Source of the DNA: Taxillus chinensis
Taxonomy: Eukaryota > Streptophyta > Magnoliopsida > Santalales > Loranthaceae
Reading direction: 5' to 3'
Assembly (NCBI GenBank): GCA_023512835.1
Contig: CM042087.1
Span: 56,802,397 to 56,866,396, forward strand
Length of the DNA stretch: 64,000 nt
Below the pieces are notes generated by a model. The model saw nothing but the letters and a program-made list of their open reading frames with translations. It searched no databases and was not told the origin of the DNA. Each line of letters starts with the position of its first letter. Position 1 is the stretch's first letter. The position numbers and the translations under genes are program-made. Positions 1 to 12,857 of this stretch are shown piece after piece.

Positions 1-438
1 AAATAAACTTCCCATTGTCCCTTCAGAAAAGCAATTCAGCTAAAATGCACCATCGAAACTGAAATTAAAACTTCAAGAAAAGGCCACATTTTGATTTTGT
101 AATTCAAAGAAGGCGCATGCCAAATCATCAAAAATCTTGGCAAGGAAACGACGGCTGACACAATCTGAGACATTAAAAAACGATATTTCTCCCAAAAATT
201 ATTTCCCTGAAAGTAACTTCTAAGGAAAAACCAAAGATTAACGCAGATCCCCAAATTTCCAAACAAAGGGAACCCTAACGATTTCAATTTCGGGTGTTGA
301 ATGTGGATCTCTCTGCCCCAATTAGGGAAACAAGGAAAGAACATGTGATGAGAGCGAAACAAACGTTAATCAGTTACATCAGAAATGAATGGTACAGTAT
401 ATTATTTTAAAAAAAATTGAGAGAGACAAGGGGAGGGG

Positions 439-507
<69 letters not shown>

Positions 508-760
508 GGGGGGGCAAACCTGAGGGGTCGTTTACGTTAAACTGCTCTTTAGGGTTTCCTTCTGGAGAGAGGAGAGAGAATCTGAAATGTGAGAGGAAGA
601 GAGAGACAGATAGGACAGATGAGAGAGGAGAGATGAGAGAAGAGAGATGAGATTGAGATTTGAGAATGAGGAGAGAGGAGAGAGGAGAGAGGAGAGAGAA
701 ACCTAGATCTCGATTGTGAGACACAGAGAGAGAGAGAGAGGGGTGGATGTGGAGCGGCAG
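1..760 (-). promoter_or_regulatory. probable leader/promoter of a gene left of the window
   Basis: Read on the minus strand this stretch looks like the 5' end of a plant transcription unit heading off the left edge. It is strongly CT-rich with long TC runs, followed by an AAACCCTAA (telo-box-like) motif near 550 and a second gttagggttccc motif near 270-285. Such CT-rich leaders with telo-box motifs are common in plant housekeeping genes (known); that a gene starts left of base 1 is inference. A 108-codon frame at 36-362 on the same strand has no recognisable domain and may be chance. Confidence 0.35.
438..514. repeat. (GA)n microsatellite followed by a G-run
   Basis: About 29 GA dinucleotides run into roughly 18 consecutive G. 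Impure GA-rich sequence continues to about 740. It lies in the putative leader of the left-hand gene and would be TC-rich then poly-C in that transcript's sense. Length is likely polymorphic. Confidence 0.9.
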
Positions 761-3700
761 AGATCCAAAATTGTCTTTAGGTCAACATTTCCCTTTTTTG
801 TTATATAGGTAATATAATATTAATAAATAAGTGGCAAAAAAATATATCTGAATTATTGATAAGTGATAATATATATATATAGGGTATCCTCTCTTCTATG
901 TGTATGCTATTAATTTCCTTGAACAACAAAACAAGTTAAAACAACCGCATTTGCATTTTGTCACATTTGTGTTGTGTAGGCACATAAATATCCACACAGT
1001 TTCAAAAAAAAAAAATTAAAAAAATTTGTAGCCACCCTCACAGAGTCACAGTATCATGATCCACCGTCTTTTCAATAAACAAATACTTGTTAAATAGAGG
1101 TTGGTATTGGCGTGTCTCGGGGGACTGTCATCACGGCATCGGTTAAAATGAAATGTAGCCTTCCTATATTAATTATACTTTATTTTATTGAACATTCCAT
1201 TGCGTTAGGAATCTCATTTTTATATATCGGTACGGGTGACGTCCTTCTAGATTTGGTGAAATTCAAATATGATCTGGGAGTCGTCGAATTTTTGTTTTTT
1301 GTTTTTGTTTTTATAGCTCCACCCTCATTTCATTTCATTGGAATATATGTATGCTGAGATAAATAATTTTTATTTGAAAGTTAAATTTTACAAAATAATT
1401 CTCAGGAGAAAAATAATTATTTTTTTCAATTTTTATAAAACACATTTGACGAATAATATAATTTTATAAATTTATCCTAAATGATAATGTTTACTCGAAA
1501 AGACAATGGTAAATATTTAACCTTCTTTTGGTAAATGATGTTTACGTTGAAGTTAATAATTCGATAAGATGATATTATTTTTGAAAACATGATTATTTTA
1601 AAAAAATTGAGTTCGATAAATTTTAAATTATTTATGAGTAATAAAAATTCATCTAAGTAATAGTTTTTAAAAATAATCGTATTTAAAAAAAATTATCAAA
1701 TAGAGTCATATATTTTCAATTTAATAAAGCTTGAAATGAGCTAAATGATTACTCATACTCATACATAAATGGCCAATAGAATGGTAATTAACATTATAAA
1801 TTACACAGTTTACATGTATGCTATACAACCTACATGAGATGAAAACTTTTTTTACAACTTATAACTTTTTAAAAAGTTGTTGTTAGTCTTATATTATCTC
1901 ATGCTTATGAGAAACATCAATCCACCCCTCAAAGGCTAGTCTCATTCTACCCATCCTTGGCTGGCAAATCAATTATGGGGGAAACCTCTAGCTAGACTTG
2001 CTAAAGATTTAGGTTATGCTAGGAGCAACATATCAACGATAGCCAAAAGTCGCACCAAAGAAGTTGGCCATTTAGGTCAAGATCTCTAATTACTTGACGA
2101 TATACATGCTCGCCAATGCACATCAGATTTGTGCGATCCAAAATGTCATAATCATCTACAAGTTGGCATTAAACTACTCAAATTTCTCTCAAAAATAGAT
2201 AAGAGACAAGCGTTTATTTGGAGAGTTGTAATGTAAGGTGCTAACATTTTTTTTTTGTCATTTTTTCTAAATGAAAATATTTAAATTAATTTTTATTTTT
2301 TTATATAAATATATAACATAACATAATTTATTAATGATTACTTATATCTTTAAAATAATATATTTATCATTACTTTTATCAATTGATTCTCTTTCTTATT
2401 TTTTTCAATTATTATTATTTTTCAACTATTATTGTTATAATTTAATAATTATACAAAAGTGAATATAATTTTTAAATAAATTAAAAATACTACATAAAAT
2501 TTATGAAAAAACTAAATATAAATTTTTTATTATGAGAATAGTTTTATAATTTTTTTTATCTAAATAAAATAAAACAGACATGAATCACCTTTTTGCATAT
2601 CAATATATTATAATCCACCCATCTCTCACTGGCAAGCAAGATCCAATAATTATTATTTGCAAGGTGATGGATCTCATCAATTATTTGTGAGAGAGTAATG
2701 CTAGGTACAACTGGCATTTGTAGCATTTTTACGTCCCCGCCCTACGTGGAATAAGCCACATCAATTTTTTTTTTCACGATTTAGTGCACTCCCGAATCAT
2801 TGCTCGGGCCCCTACTTAAGCCTCAAGCTCGAGCAGACATTGAGCATATGCGCTTAGAGCCGCCCTACTTGAGGCTTGCTCGAGCAGGTCTAAAATATCA
2901 AGCAAGCCTCAAGGACGTCTTGAGCAGGCATCGAGCAAGTCTCGATCATCTCTCTCACGGGAAAATCCACAAATTTTTGGGTTCTGTCAATTATAATTTT
3001 AGATGAAAACTTCAAACGATCATAACTTTGCTCACAGTGGTCCGATTTAGGATCATTTTTTTATTTGTAAGTATGGACGAGAGCTATATTGTCCAAACAC
3101 TATAAGGGGTTTGTCGCTTTCGGATTTTCAAAAAAACGCACTTCGCCTCTAAATTCAGATTTATACCGTATTCTACTTTTTTTCTGTCCTGTTCCCCAGG
3201 CCCCTCCTTACCCTTTGCTCTTTTTCTCTCTATCTCAAATGTGATATGTTGCGTATTAAGTTTTAAGTAATTTTGTTGATATGACAATTGCCACGTCAGC
3301 CGGGAACACAATTGGGACGCAATGCCGATTGCATTTAGACTTTTTCTTTGTGAGATGAAGGAGATGGAGGGGGGTTGTCGTGCATATCTTCATGCCCAAT
3401 TTTGAGAATGGGGTTACAGTGAATTGATGGTTTTGCCCCTAGAAAAATTAAAAGGTGATCATTTTTAATTCTAGTGTGTTTCATCTTTTGGATGAGATGC
3501 CAGCTGACCGGATTGTCATTGAGCTTATAGTGAATTGATGGTCTTGCTTCTCTGCAAAGTGAATAGGAATGCAGCAAATAAAAACTAGATTATATATATA
3601 TATATAATGATATTACATAGTTTTGGATGTTTTAGTTAGATGGCATCAGGACTGAATACTGAGTGATTTGAATCTGCACTGGATGTGTTCGGATCGAAAT

Positions 3701-4300
3701 AGGACAGAGCTAATGAGTACGGTGGATCAAGGTGGGTTCGGGTCGAGTGGGTCGTGATCAATACCTGTGACCACTTTATCATCTCATCGAGACAAATTGA
3801 GATGAAAAATTAAAAAAAGCCTGGGTTGAAACGGGTCAGAGCGATCAGAATTTTCATCTTTTAGAACTCCTAAAAAGTAAAGGATGATAATTTTGATTCT
3901 CATCTTTTAGATGACATGGCAGCTTAGTTTTTCTTAGTTTTTCTAAACTGGAGCATAGGTAGGCTGACTTGCATGTCATGGCGTGGAAGGTATGAACCAG
4001 AAACCAATTACAAATTGATGTTTACCTAACAAGTTCAGATAAAGTAGCAAAGAAATTATCCTAATTTCTTCACATTTTCCTTTAGATTGCTAATTGATCC
4101 CTGGCTTCCCAACAACTAGACAATGTGTCTCACACCATATATCCTTGATAATATAATACATTGCTACCCTTTGTTCCACTATTTCTTCCCTCTTTTCAGC
4201 AATTCAAAGTCTCAAATGCAGAGCCAGCTCCGGGCCCCTTTAGGGTAGTTGGCCAAGAAGTGTGGTGTAACTAGTGTATTATACAATATGTCTCCGTCAT
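761..4300. other. intergenic AT-rich DNA without a recognisable gene
   Basis: No frame here has a recognisable domain. 1360-2700 is very AT-rich. 1530-1705 is one copy of a short dispersed repeat also seen near 16.86-17.0 kb and, inverted, near 45.1-45.25 kb. 2795-2960 is rich in GCTCGAGC and TTGAGGC words in both orientations, like the stretch at 22.42-22.79 kb, and is probably a decayed transposon. A short TA run lies near 3594-3606. Confidence 0.6.
1530..1705. repeat. short dispersed repeat (MITE-like), copy 1
   Basis: The core reads gatgatattatttttgaaaac, then an AT-rich block, then ttatgagtaataaaaattcatct and tagtttttaaaaataatcg. The same order of words occurs at 16862-17000 and, reverse-complemented, at 45095-45245. 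The dispersed, short, non-coding, partly self-complementary character suggests a MITE family. Ends and target duplications were not resolved. Confidence 0.45.
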
Positions 4301-4763
4301 GCAGAGCAATCTCCCATAGAACTTGCCGCACTACTCAGGGATTTTAATGGTGAATATAATATATAAATATGTATGTCTAATTGAAAGTTCTGTAATAGAG
4401 TGGCACGGTGGGAAGCATGGTCCAATAAATTTTCACGGCAGGCGTGTCATTGCCACCACGCGTTATCGCGATCGATTTGCAAGGCCTAGCACTTTTTTGT
4501 TTGTTTTTTTTGGTTCGACCATGTCATGCGCATAGTACGACACTGCTTTAATTTTATTTTTCTAAGGTATGCATGCACTAAGTGCGCATGTGTGTGGACA
4601 TGCATGTGTTCACCTCCTGAACACGAATGCATATTTGATAAAATTAATCCGGGTTTTCTTTCCCTTGGAACACCTAAAGCTATATATATATATATAGGTG
4701 CCGTTATGTTTCCCTTGCTACTCTAGAGGTTTGGCTCATGCTCTTCCTTGTACCCTGATCAGA
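4301..4763 (+). promoter_or_regulatory. upstream region of the MS1-like gene
   Basis: This non-coding stretch directly precedes the chosen start codon at 4764. A TA-repeat (about 4681-4697) lies roughly 70-80 bases upstream of the ATG and is the only TATA-like element close enough to serve. No operator-like motif was recognised. Confidence 0.35.
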
Positions 4764-7175
4764 ATGTCTCGGATAGATCTGATTGGGGGCTGCAAGAAGA
4801 GGAGGAACAGAGGAGAGAGACCTGTGTTTAGGTTCAACAACTTTGGCATGTCTGGACACCCGATCGAGTTTAACGGCTTGTTTCGGGACAACATCAAATC
4901 CCTTCTGGAGTGCGGGAATTCAGAGAATCACTCGTGCAGCCAAATGGCCAGCAAATCTTTTCAGCTTCAAGTCCATCCTCACCCTCCTCTCCACGTTTCT
5001 CTCTTTGTTATTGAAGAATCTGCCGAGGCATCCCTTCCTAGTTACTGCAAGCATTGCCAATATATCGGTAAGTATCAGCTTTGAATAGATGTATGTGTGT
5101 GTCCATATATATCTATATATATGAGAATAGATGAAGTGTTGGGTCTCGAACCCACAATAGCAGACCGACAAATGGGACGACAGAGACTCCCATCTCTTTA
5201 ATATCTGTTTATGATTATTTCGCATGTAGTTTGGCGGTTTGGGTGCATTAGATATTGGTGGGCTGTATGTACATGTTTTGTTGATATGTGACATTGTAGC
5301 TCAGGCTGGGGACACCATATGATATGTAATAAGAAGTATCACTTTCTGGTGACTTCCAAGCACACAGAGGCAGCTGCCTGCTTGCGCTGCCAACGAGACG
5401 ACGACATCCACTGCGGTGGTGAGGATTTCAACTTCCCAAGGGGTAAGTGCAATTTAGTAGGGGTAGAGGGACATATCATGCATGGTGTGTTTCACTCTAA
5501 TGGGTTTGGCCATTTGCTATGCATCAATGGTGCCGAGACGGGTTCGGAGCTTGGTGGCTATCAGATCATGGACCTCTGGGATCGTTTGTGCACCGGATTG
5601 CATGCCAGGTTCTGATTTCAATTATATAAATATCAAGTTATAGTAGAATCTGGGTTTTATTTCTTATCCTCTTGAAAATTAATTAATTTTCGAAATAATC
5701 TGCGCTTTGTCGTACTAATTGTTGGTACCACCAGGAAAGTGAGTTTAAATGACGGATCACAAAAGAGAGGCATGGACTGGAGGCTCCTTCACTGCGTCGC
5801 CTACGGTGAACCCTGGTTCAGTCGCTGGGGGTATCGTTTCGGCCGGGGCAGCTACGGCGTGACAAAGTCGATGTACCACAAGGCTATTGAGGCCATCCAA
5901 GCCATACCTCTATGCTTCCTCCTCCATCACCTGGGCCCTACAAACCCCGACATCGTTGACATCATCTCCAAGTACCAGTCCACCCTCTCGACGTCACCAT
6001 CGCCACATCCCCAACAGCATTTTTCCCTGACGACGCTCCGAGACCTCGTATACTTCATGTTGGAGCTCAGGACCCATCTCCCCAACAACGCCGAACCATG
6101 GGGCAGCGGCAATCAGTTGTCGCCCCATCCGGCCACGTGCAGGTGGTCCCCCAAGCGGGTGGAGATGGCGGCTCGAGTGATTGTGGAGGCGCTGCGGCGG
6201 GCTGAGTTCCGGTGGGTATCCAGGCAGCAGGTTCGCGACGCGGCCAGGGCCTACATCGGCGACACCGGACTGCTCGACTACGTCCTTAAATCTCTCGGGA
6301 ACCACGTTGTCGGAAACTTCCTCGTTCGCAGGAGCCTCAACCCCGTCACCAAGGTCCTCGAGTACTGCCTCGTGGACATCTCCGCATTTCCGGGGGGAGC
6401 ACAGTTCAAGGCCAGCGATGGCTCGATGCCGAAACGACACAGCATCACCAGAGCTCAGCTGCTGAAGGACCTACACAGACTGTCCAAGTCCGTATTCTCC
6501 AGCCGTATTCAAAACCCGATGCTAAGCGGCACCGTTCTCGCAGCAATCCCGGTGGCCTCGAGAATCATTCTGGACACCAAGCTCCTAGTCAAGGAGTATG
6601 ATTCTGACGTTGCAGGAGGTGTCGACGGCGACAACTCGCCGAGACTCTACTGCACGGTTCAGTTAAAAACCAGAGACCCCGTCGGAGACGCCGAGGAAAA
6701 AAGCAGAAACTCGAATAACAAGCAACCGCCGCCAGCCTTGCCGCCGTACGAGTGCTTCGTCTTGAAAGGCGAAAACTCCACCGTGGACGAGCTAAAGCGG
6801 CAAGTGGATGAGAGATTCAGAGAGACTTATTTGGGGCTGAAGGGCTTTCATGTAAATTCGTTGGCGAACGTGGGAACAACCACCGTAAAGGGGTCGGATC
6901 CGGTTCTGGGTTTGGTGGCGTCGGGGAGTAGTGTCGTGCTGGAGGGAATCGGGGGGGAGGAGATGTACGAGGGCGGCGGAGACGGTGAATATCGGGCGGT
7001 GGATTGCGGATGCGGCGCCGCCGGAGACGACGGCGAGAGGATGATATGTTGCGATATATGCGAGGTCTGGCAGCACACTCGCTGTGTCGGGTTCGGGGAC
7101 GATGAGGACATACCCCATATATTTCTATGTAGTCGATGCGAGCAAGATATCGTGATCTTCCCGACCCAACCCTAG
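4764..7175 (+). CDS. MS1: MALE STERILITY 1-like PHD-finger protein, 3 exons
   Basis: Exons 4764-5067, 5305-5608 and 5735-7175 join in frame to 682 codons with GT-AG introns of 237 and 126 bases (CG|GTAAGT; CAG|GTTCTG). The start gives a basic KKRR stretch followed by FRFNNFGMSGHPIEF, matching the N-terminal signature of MS1-type proteins, and total length is close to the roughly 670-700 residues of the MS1/MMD1 family. Family-specific motifs include HCQYIGWGHHMICNKKYHF across intron 1, HGVFHSNGFGHLLC and MDLWDRLCTGL in exon 2, and RWGYRFGRGSYGV plus SPKRVEMAARVIVEALRRAEF in exon 3. A C-terminal PHD finger (residues about 627-671) keeps the C4HC3 pattern (C-x-C, CCDIC, H-x-x-C, C-x-x-C). Family members are nuclear regulators of tapetum and pollen-wall genes (known); the male-fertility role here is inference. 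MMD1/DUET is the close alternative. The reading frame is intact. Confidence 0.85.
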
Positions 7176-7575
7176 AAAGACTTCGAATTAGTTAATGGTT
7201 ATGTCGTTCCTTGCATTTTCTTGTGTTTATTGAATCGACACTTTCTTTATTATTATTAACGCAAATCAGTCAATAATCCAGAAATGTCGGAATGTTAAAC
7301 AGTTAAAACAGACAAAGAAAAACAAGAAGAGGACAGTTGTTTGCGGTACAAAGTCACACCCCCGCACCATTTTCTGATTTTCATTAAATAAGCAAATAGA
7401 AAAATAAAATAAGAAATGATAATTGATATGGTTTCCTCAAAGGGTAAACCTTACTCGACGCCACAACCTCTATAATTACGTACCTAAAATAATACGATAC
7501 TAACAACCAAATAATCAAATATAAACAAGAAAATAAAATCAAACGAAATAAAACAATTTAAACAACAAATGACAA
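7176..7575. other. 3' flank of the MS1-like gene
   Basis: AT-rich non-coding sequence between the MS1-like stop codon and the end of the first Copia remnant. It probably holds the 3' UTR. No clear single polyadenylation signal stands out. Confidence 0.4.
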
Positions 7576-7906
7576 TTAGCTTAACTCTAATATTGCTAGA
7601 AATTTCAGCCTAGGGGCTTTGTTAAAATGTCCCAATGTGTTTAACCATGACCTTACTGTCTTTAACACAATTTCTATTATAATGGAATCTAGTATCAATA
7701 TGTTTACTCCTATGATGATAAACACAGGATTCTTGCATATAGACATGGTAGATTTGTTGTCAATGCAGAGCTTGATCCTGCATGGTTCTTGATTCATGAG
7801 ATCAGTTAGTAAGGAAACTAATCATACTCCTTAACAGGCTATTGTTGCCACTACAATATACTTCGCCTCTCACACGAAGATAGTACGACTATTGATTACT
7901 TTCTAG

Positions 7907-8683
7907 TAAGGGTGGGCAATGGATATCCGCCCCCGCTAACCCGCTCGCTATCTGCTCCGCCCCCGCTATGCGGGGCGGGTTACCCTACCCAGGCAAGAGC
8001 GGGGTGTGGTTTTTAAACTTGACTCTCTCGCTTCAGGCGGGGACGGAGAGCGGTAATAGGTAGATGGGTACTCCACCCTGCTCCCGCCCCGCCTAATTTT
8101 AATAACATTTATTTATAATTTTATAATATTTTAAATATTATTATTTAACTATTATTTATGATTTTTGATATTTTTGAATGGTATTTATTATTGTAAAATT
8201 AAATCATTTTTGATAATTTTTTGGTTAAAAATGATGTAGAAATTTGATTTAAGCCAAAATTCTTGATATGAACAGATCCAATAAAAAGTGATAACAAGAT
8301 GTGGGCAAATGAAACCTCATTCACAGACACATTAAAGAATGGTATATTTTGTCCCGCCTATATATAGAACGAGATACAATCTGAAAATTTAATCTACCAC
8401 CTAAGCAAGGGCGACGGAATAGGTTATTGCCATAGGATCCGAATTACTCTATGAACAACTATAGAGCCTTTAAAAAGCAAGGGGTTTAAAAGATAAATCA
8501 ATAAAAACCCATGGGGGAGCGGTGGATGAAGCCTTCCCCCGCTAACCCCACCATAGGATGGGGTACCCTGCCCCGCCTACACACGAGACGGGGTATGATT
8601 TTAAATTTTTATTACTCGCCTAGGCGGGAGCGGGGTATGGTAATAGGTGGACCCCGCCCCCGCTATGGTGGGTAGCACCCCTA
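7907..8683. mobile_element. hAT-type non-autonomous element, 777 bp
   Basis: Ends are TAAGGGTGGGCAATGG and the inverse TAGGGGTGCTACCC, with GGCGGGG/CCCCGCC-rich subterminal blocks at both ends. It is flanked by an 8-bp near-duplication CTTTCTAG (7899-7906) / CTTTTTAG (8684-8691). An 8-bp target duplication and Ac-like (C/T)AGGGATG termini are hallmarks of the hAT superfamily. It carries no transposase and sits inside the RNase H region of Copia element 1. Confidence 0.75.
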
Positions 8684-9151
8684 CTTTTTAGACTGCCTGC
8701 TGATTAGATTAGGACATAGAAAAAAACATAATGCCTGTAGTGTTTTTCCTATTATTTATATCACCAGCCAAGTCACTGTCACTGTAGCCCACCAATTGAA
8801 CTTCCTCTCTTTTTTTCTTTTTGTAGAAACAACCCATAATGTTAGTCCCTTTTACATATCACAGAATCTGTTTTATAGCAATCAAGTGTTTTATTTTGGA
8901 GTTTTTCATATATCGACTCTCAATTCCAACCATGTAGGCTAAATCTGGTCTAGTGTTTGTGAGATATTGTAGACTACCTACGATACTTGTAAACATCATT
9001 TTATCTACAACATTAGAATAACTGATTTTGCTTTACTTTAATCATGCTTCCATTGGAGTTTGAGTGGCATTGTAGGCCAGCAAGCCATGATCTTGTGGAA
9101 TTCTTTTTGGAAATGTAGTCTAACAGACATATACCCAACAATGACTGATTA

Positions 9152-9398
9152 ACTACGAATAGTGCATCTACACCAACAGATTATTAAAAATCCGTCAGAA
9201 TAGATAATCTTATTCAAACGGATAAGTACTAAATTGTTTCTATTAACCTATTATATATCAACGGATATAAGTTTCTGTCGGTATATTCTAATGTATACCG
9301 ACTGTTTCAATTTCTGTCGGTATGGACCCAATTTTTACATACGAATTCTTATTCGTGGGTGTAGAGTTCCATTGGTATAAGGTAAATTGCTTGTAGTG
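9152..9398. mobile_element. CACTA-like miniature element in Copia RT
   Basis: The right end reads CTTGTAGTG (inverse CACTACAAG), as in CACTA elements, and the left end has a degraded ACTACGAA. The interior carries an inverted pair GTCGGTATA...TATACCGAC (about 9277-9302) and further cggtat words, typical CACTA subterminal content. The Copia RT frame is recognisable on both sides, so this is an insertion. The 3-bp target duplication is not clear. Confidence 0.45.
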
Positions 9399-10549
9399 AC
9401 AACATGTTCAAAAATGCCCCTCTCAAAATCAAATGATTTTAGTGTGCTATCTAATTTGATATTCCAAGCTCTTGGGGCTTACTTTAAACTGTACAGGGCC
9501 TTATGCTTTAAGTACTTTATGCTCACTTCCCTTCTCTTCGAAACCAAGAGGTTGTTTGATGTATACTTCTTCTTCCAATATCCCATTTAAGAAAGTAGAT
9601 TTTACATTCATATGATGTGACCACCAGCTTTCTTGAGATGCTAGAGTAATAAGTAATCTTACTATCTCAATCCTTGCAACTGGTATAAAGACATCCTCAA
9701 AGTCAATTCCATATTTCTGCACATACCTTTTCGCTACTAAGCGAGCTTTATATTTTACCACTTGTCCATCAATATCTTTTTTCAATTCATAAACCCATTT
9801 ATGGCCTATTACTTGCTGGCTGATGGGAGAATGAACAAAACTCCATGTGTGGTTAGAGTTAATAGAATCAATTTCCTCTTGTATAGCCTGTTTCCATTAG
9901 TCATCCTTTACAGCTTCTTGAAGATTTATAGGCTCCTTCATCCTAGTAGACATAAACTCGAAAAATCTAGTGGTATGGGTTCTGTTACATCATACAAATC
10001 TTGTAAAGTTTGAAAATGTACTGGTGTATTCCAAGATGAGGATTTAAGAGGATCTATGCTTGTTGCCTCGGCAAGATGTGGATTTTGTATATCTTTTGGC
10101 ACGTCTGCTCCTCTATCCTCACTTTGGTAGTTACCCTACATGGGGTTTTTTGGTTGCTGATGTGGATGGGTTTTAGTCACTTCCGACTCACTGATATCTG
10201 CATTCTGTGTTGATAGTGAGGGAACATGAAACACCTCTCCAGTGAGATAATCATCCTTTGAATGAGATGTAAGTTCCTAATTCCATGGTTTGTCTTTCTC
10301 AAATACTACATCACGTGTAATAACCACCTTCTTAGTATTATGATCAAACACACGATAAGCCTTCGTATTGTCTTCATAACCAATAAAAAATTTGGTGAAC
10401 TGCGAGCTGAGAATTTTCTATCATGACCATGGACTAGTTTTATATGGGCTAAACAACCAAAAGTGTGCATGTGCTATATTATCAGTTTACGTTTGTGCAA
10501 TGTTTTGTAAGGCATCATTCTCACCACACTCTTGGTTGGCGCACGATTC

Positions 10550-12835
10550 CAAAAGATTAGCATAATTTGATCTGATCATGGATTAAATTTGAATGTGCTT
10601 TTTTGGAAGACTTTCTTGAAGAAAATGGAATCAGACATAACTTCTTAGCACCAAGGACACCACAACAAAATGGCATAGCTGAAAGGAAGAACAAAACTTT
10701 GATTGAAGCAAGCAAAACAATGCTTGTTGAAAACAAACTACCAGAATTCTTTTAAGTTGAGGCCATCAATAAAACATGTTGGCCTCAAAATAAACCTTGT
10801 TGTAAAAAATAAATTGAAAACCTCATATGAACTCTGGAAAGGGAGAATGCCTTATGTGTCTTACTTAAAGGCATTTGGTTGCACGTTCTACCTTTATAGC
10901 AATGGCAAAGTGAATTTGTCAAAATTTCATCCAAAGGCAAATGAAGGTATCTTTCTAAGACACTTTGGTCATAGTAAAGCTTACAAAGTCTTTAATAAAA
11001 GGTTGAAAAAACCATGCATGTGGTTTTCAATGAAGGACATGTATAGGAGACACCAGATCCAAAAAAGGAAATTTTAATTGCTTGAAATAATCAGGAAGAG
11101 TTAGTTGAACAAGAATCAAACTAGATACAAGAAAAAACAATTGGTAATTAACTAGAAGTTCTCATACAACTTGTTTAGCTAGAAAATAACGATAGTGATA
11201 ATCAAAATTTAACTATCAGAAACTCTACTAGTCTTATGAGAAACATAAAGTGAAATAGGGATCACACCTAGGATCTCATTATTGGGGATCTAGAAGCACC
11301 AGTAAGGACATGGTCAGCTACAATCAATGAAAGTCTTTACTATAGTTTCCACTCTTAAGTCAAACCAAAAAATATTGAGGAAGCATAGGAAGACTCAAGT
11401 TGGATGGAAGTAATGCACGAGGAGCATAATTAATTTGAAAGAAATCATGTCTGAGAACTTGTTGACAAATCCAAACATCAACAAGTAATTGAAATAAAAT
11501 GGGTGTTCAGGAATAAGCTGGATACAGATGGTATTGTCATAAGAAACAAGGCTAGATTGGTTTTTAAGGGTTATTGTCAAGAAGAAGGGATCAATTTTGA
11601 TGAAACCTTTGTATCTGTGGTATGTCTAGAGGCTATTAGAATCTTTCTAGCATACGCAGCATATCAGAATATAAAAGTTTTCTAGATGGATGTCCAAAGT
11701 GCCTTCTAAATAGTCTGATTCAAGAAGAAACCTATGTGGAACCCCCTCCAGGTTTTACACACTCTAACTCAAATAAAGTATATAAACTCTTTAAAGCTCT
11801 TTATGGTCTTAAACAAACTCCCAGAGCATGGTACGAAATGCTATCAGAGTTCTTTACAACATGACTTCATAAAGGGTAAAGTAGATACCACACTCTTCAC
11901 CAATAAGCACTAGAGTAACATTTTACTTGTTCAAATATATATAGATGATATAGTTTTTGGTTCTACTAATGAAAAGTTATGTGAAAGGTTTGTTAAGTTA
12001 ATGCAAAATCAGTTTGAAATGAGTCTCATATGTGAACTCACTTATTTTCTTGGTATATAAGTAAGTCAACAGAATTATGGGATCTTCATTAACCAGGCTA
12101 AGTATACCAAATATATAATTAAAAAGTTTGGCATGAATTCTACCACATCTATTAAGACTCTTATGGTAGCGAATACAAAAATTAGGTAAGATGAAACTGG
12201 TAAAAGTATAGATGCTACTATTTATTGTGGAATGATAGGTTCTCTTCTATATTTAACAGCTAGTTGTCCAGATATATTATTTGCTACTTATTTATGTGCT
12301 CACTTTCAACAGAATCCCAAAGAATCACATTTAACTCATGTCAAAAGGATTCTGAGATATCTTAAAAGGATTATGAATTTTGGACTTTGGTATCAAAAGG
12401 AGTGTAATATAACTGTAATGGGCTATGCAGATGCAGACTTCGCTAGTTCTTGTGTTGACAAAAAAGTACATCTAGTATATGTTAGTTTCTTGGCAGCAGA
12501 ATAGTGTCATGGTTCAACAAGAAGCAAAACTGCATTAACACCTCAACAATAGAAGTAGAATACATTGTTGTTGGTAGCTGTTATGCCCAGATACTGTGGA
12601 TACAGAACCAATTGCGTGACTATGAGTTAGATTACAGAAACTCCCTCATCTTATGTGATAGCCTTAGTGCAATAGCAATAACGTGAAATTCGAGTCTTCA
12701 CTGCAGAACCAAGCACATCGATGTACGTCATCATTTTATCAGGAACCATATTGAAAAGGTGATATAGATATTATTTACATGAATACTAAAAACCAATTAG
12801 CCAATTTTTTTTTACTAAACTGTTAGATGAATAGA
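10550..12835 (+). mobile_element. decayed Ty1/Copia element 2 (integrase-RT-RNase H)
   Basis: Plus-strand order: integrase C-terminal part (10560-10780; SDHGLKF, APRTPQQNGIAERKNKTL), post-integrase region (10810-11070; MPYVSYLKAFGCTFYL), RT (11503-12160; NKARLVFKGYCQEEGINFDE, LFKALYGLKQTPRAWYE, IYIDDIVFGSTNEKL) and RNase H (12232-12780; MIGSLLYLTASCPDILFATY, SWFNKKQNCINTSTIEVEY, CRTKHIDVRHHFIR). Frameshifts and stops occur throughout. The 5' part (LTR, gag, protease) is missing where it abuts Copia element 1. The RT keeps the DD pair. Confidence 0.85.
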
Positions 12836-12857
12836 GATTTTCATCATTATTAGTTTA

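Larger units (their letters stand above)
7576..10548 (-). mobile_element. decayed Ty1/Copia element 1 (integrase-RT-RNase H)
   Basis: On the minus strand the order is Copia-like: integrase C-terminal region (10548-10250; FGCLAHIKL, ITRDVVFEKDKPW), RT (9900-9410; KARLVAKRYVQKYGIDFEDVF, then a degraded ALYSLK..PRAWN), RNase H (9050-8690; SIVGSLQYLTNTRPDLAY, VGYSDSDLAG) and the RNase H end (7797-7576; CIDNKSTMSICKNPVF). The frame is broken by many stops and shifts, so it is inactive. Two miniature elements interrupt it at 7907-8683 and 9152-9398. No LTR was identified on either side. At 10548 it meets a second Copia element in opposite orientation. Confidence 0.85.

Noticed and set aside
407..724. 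ORFs of Ser/Leu or Arg/Glu repeats
   Set aside because: Translation of the GA microsatellite and its surroundings.
5927..7118. Minus-strand frames of 61-148 codons inside MS1 exon 3
   Set aside because: Shadows of GC-rich coding sequence; no domain and no independent start context.
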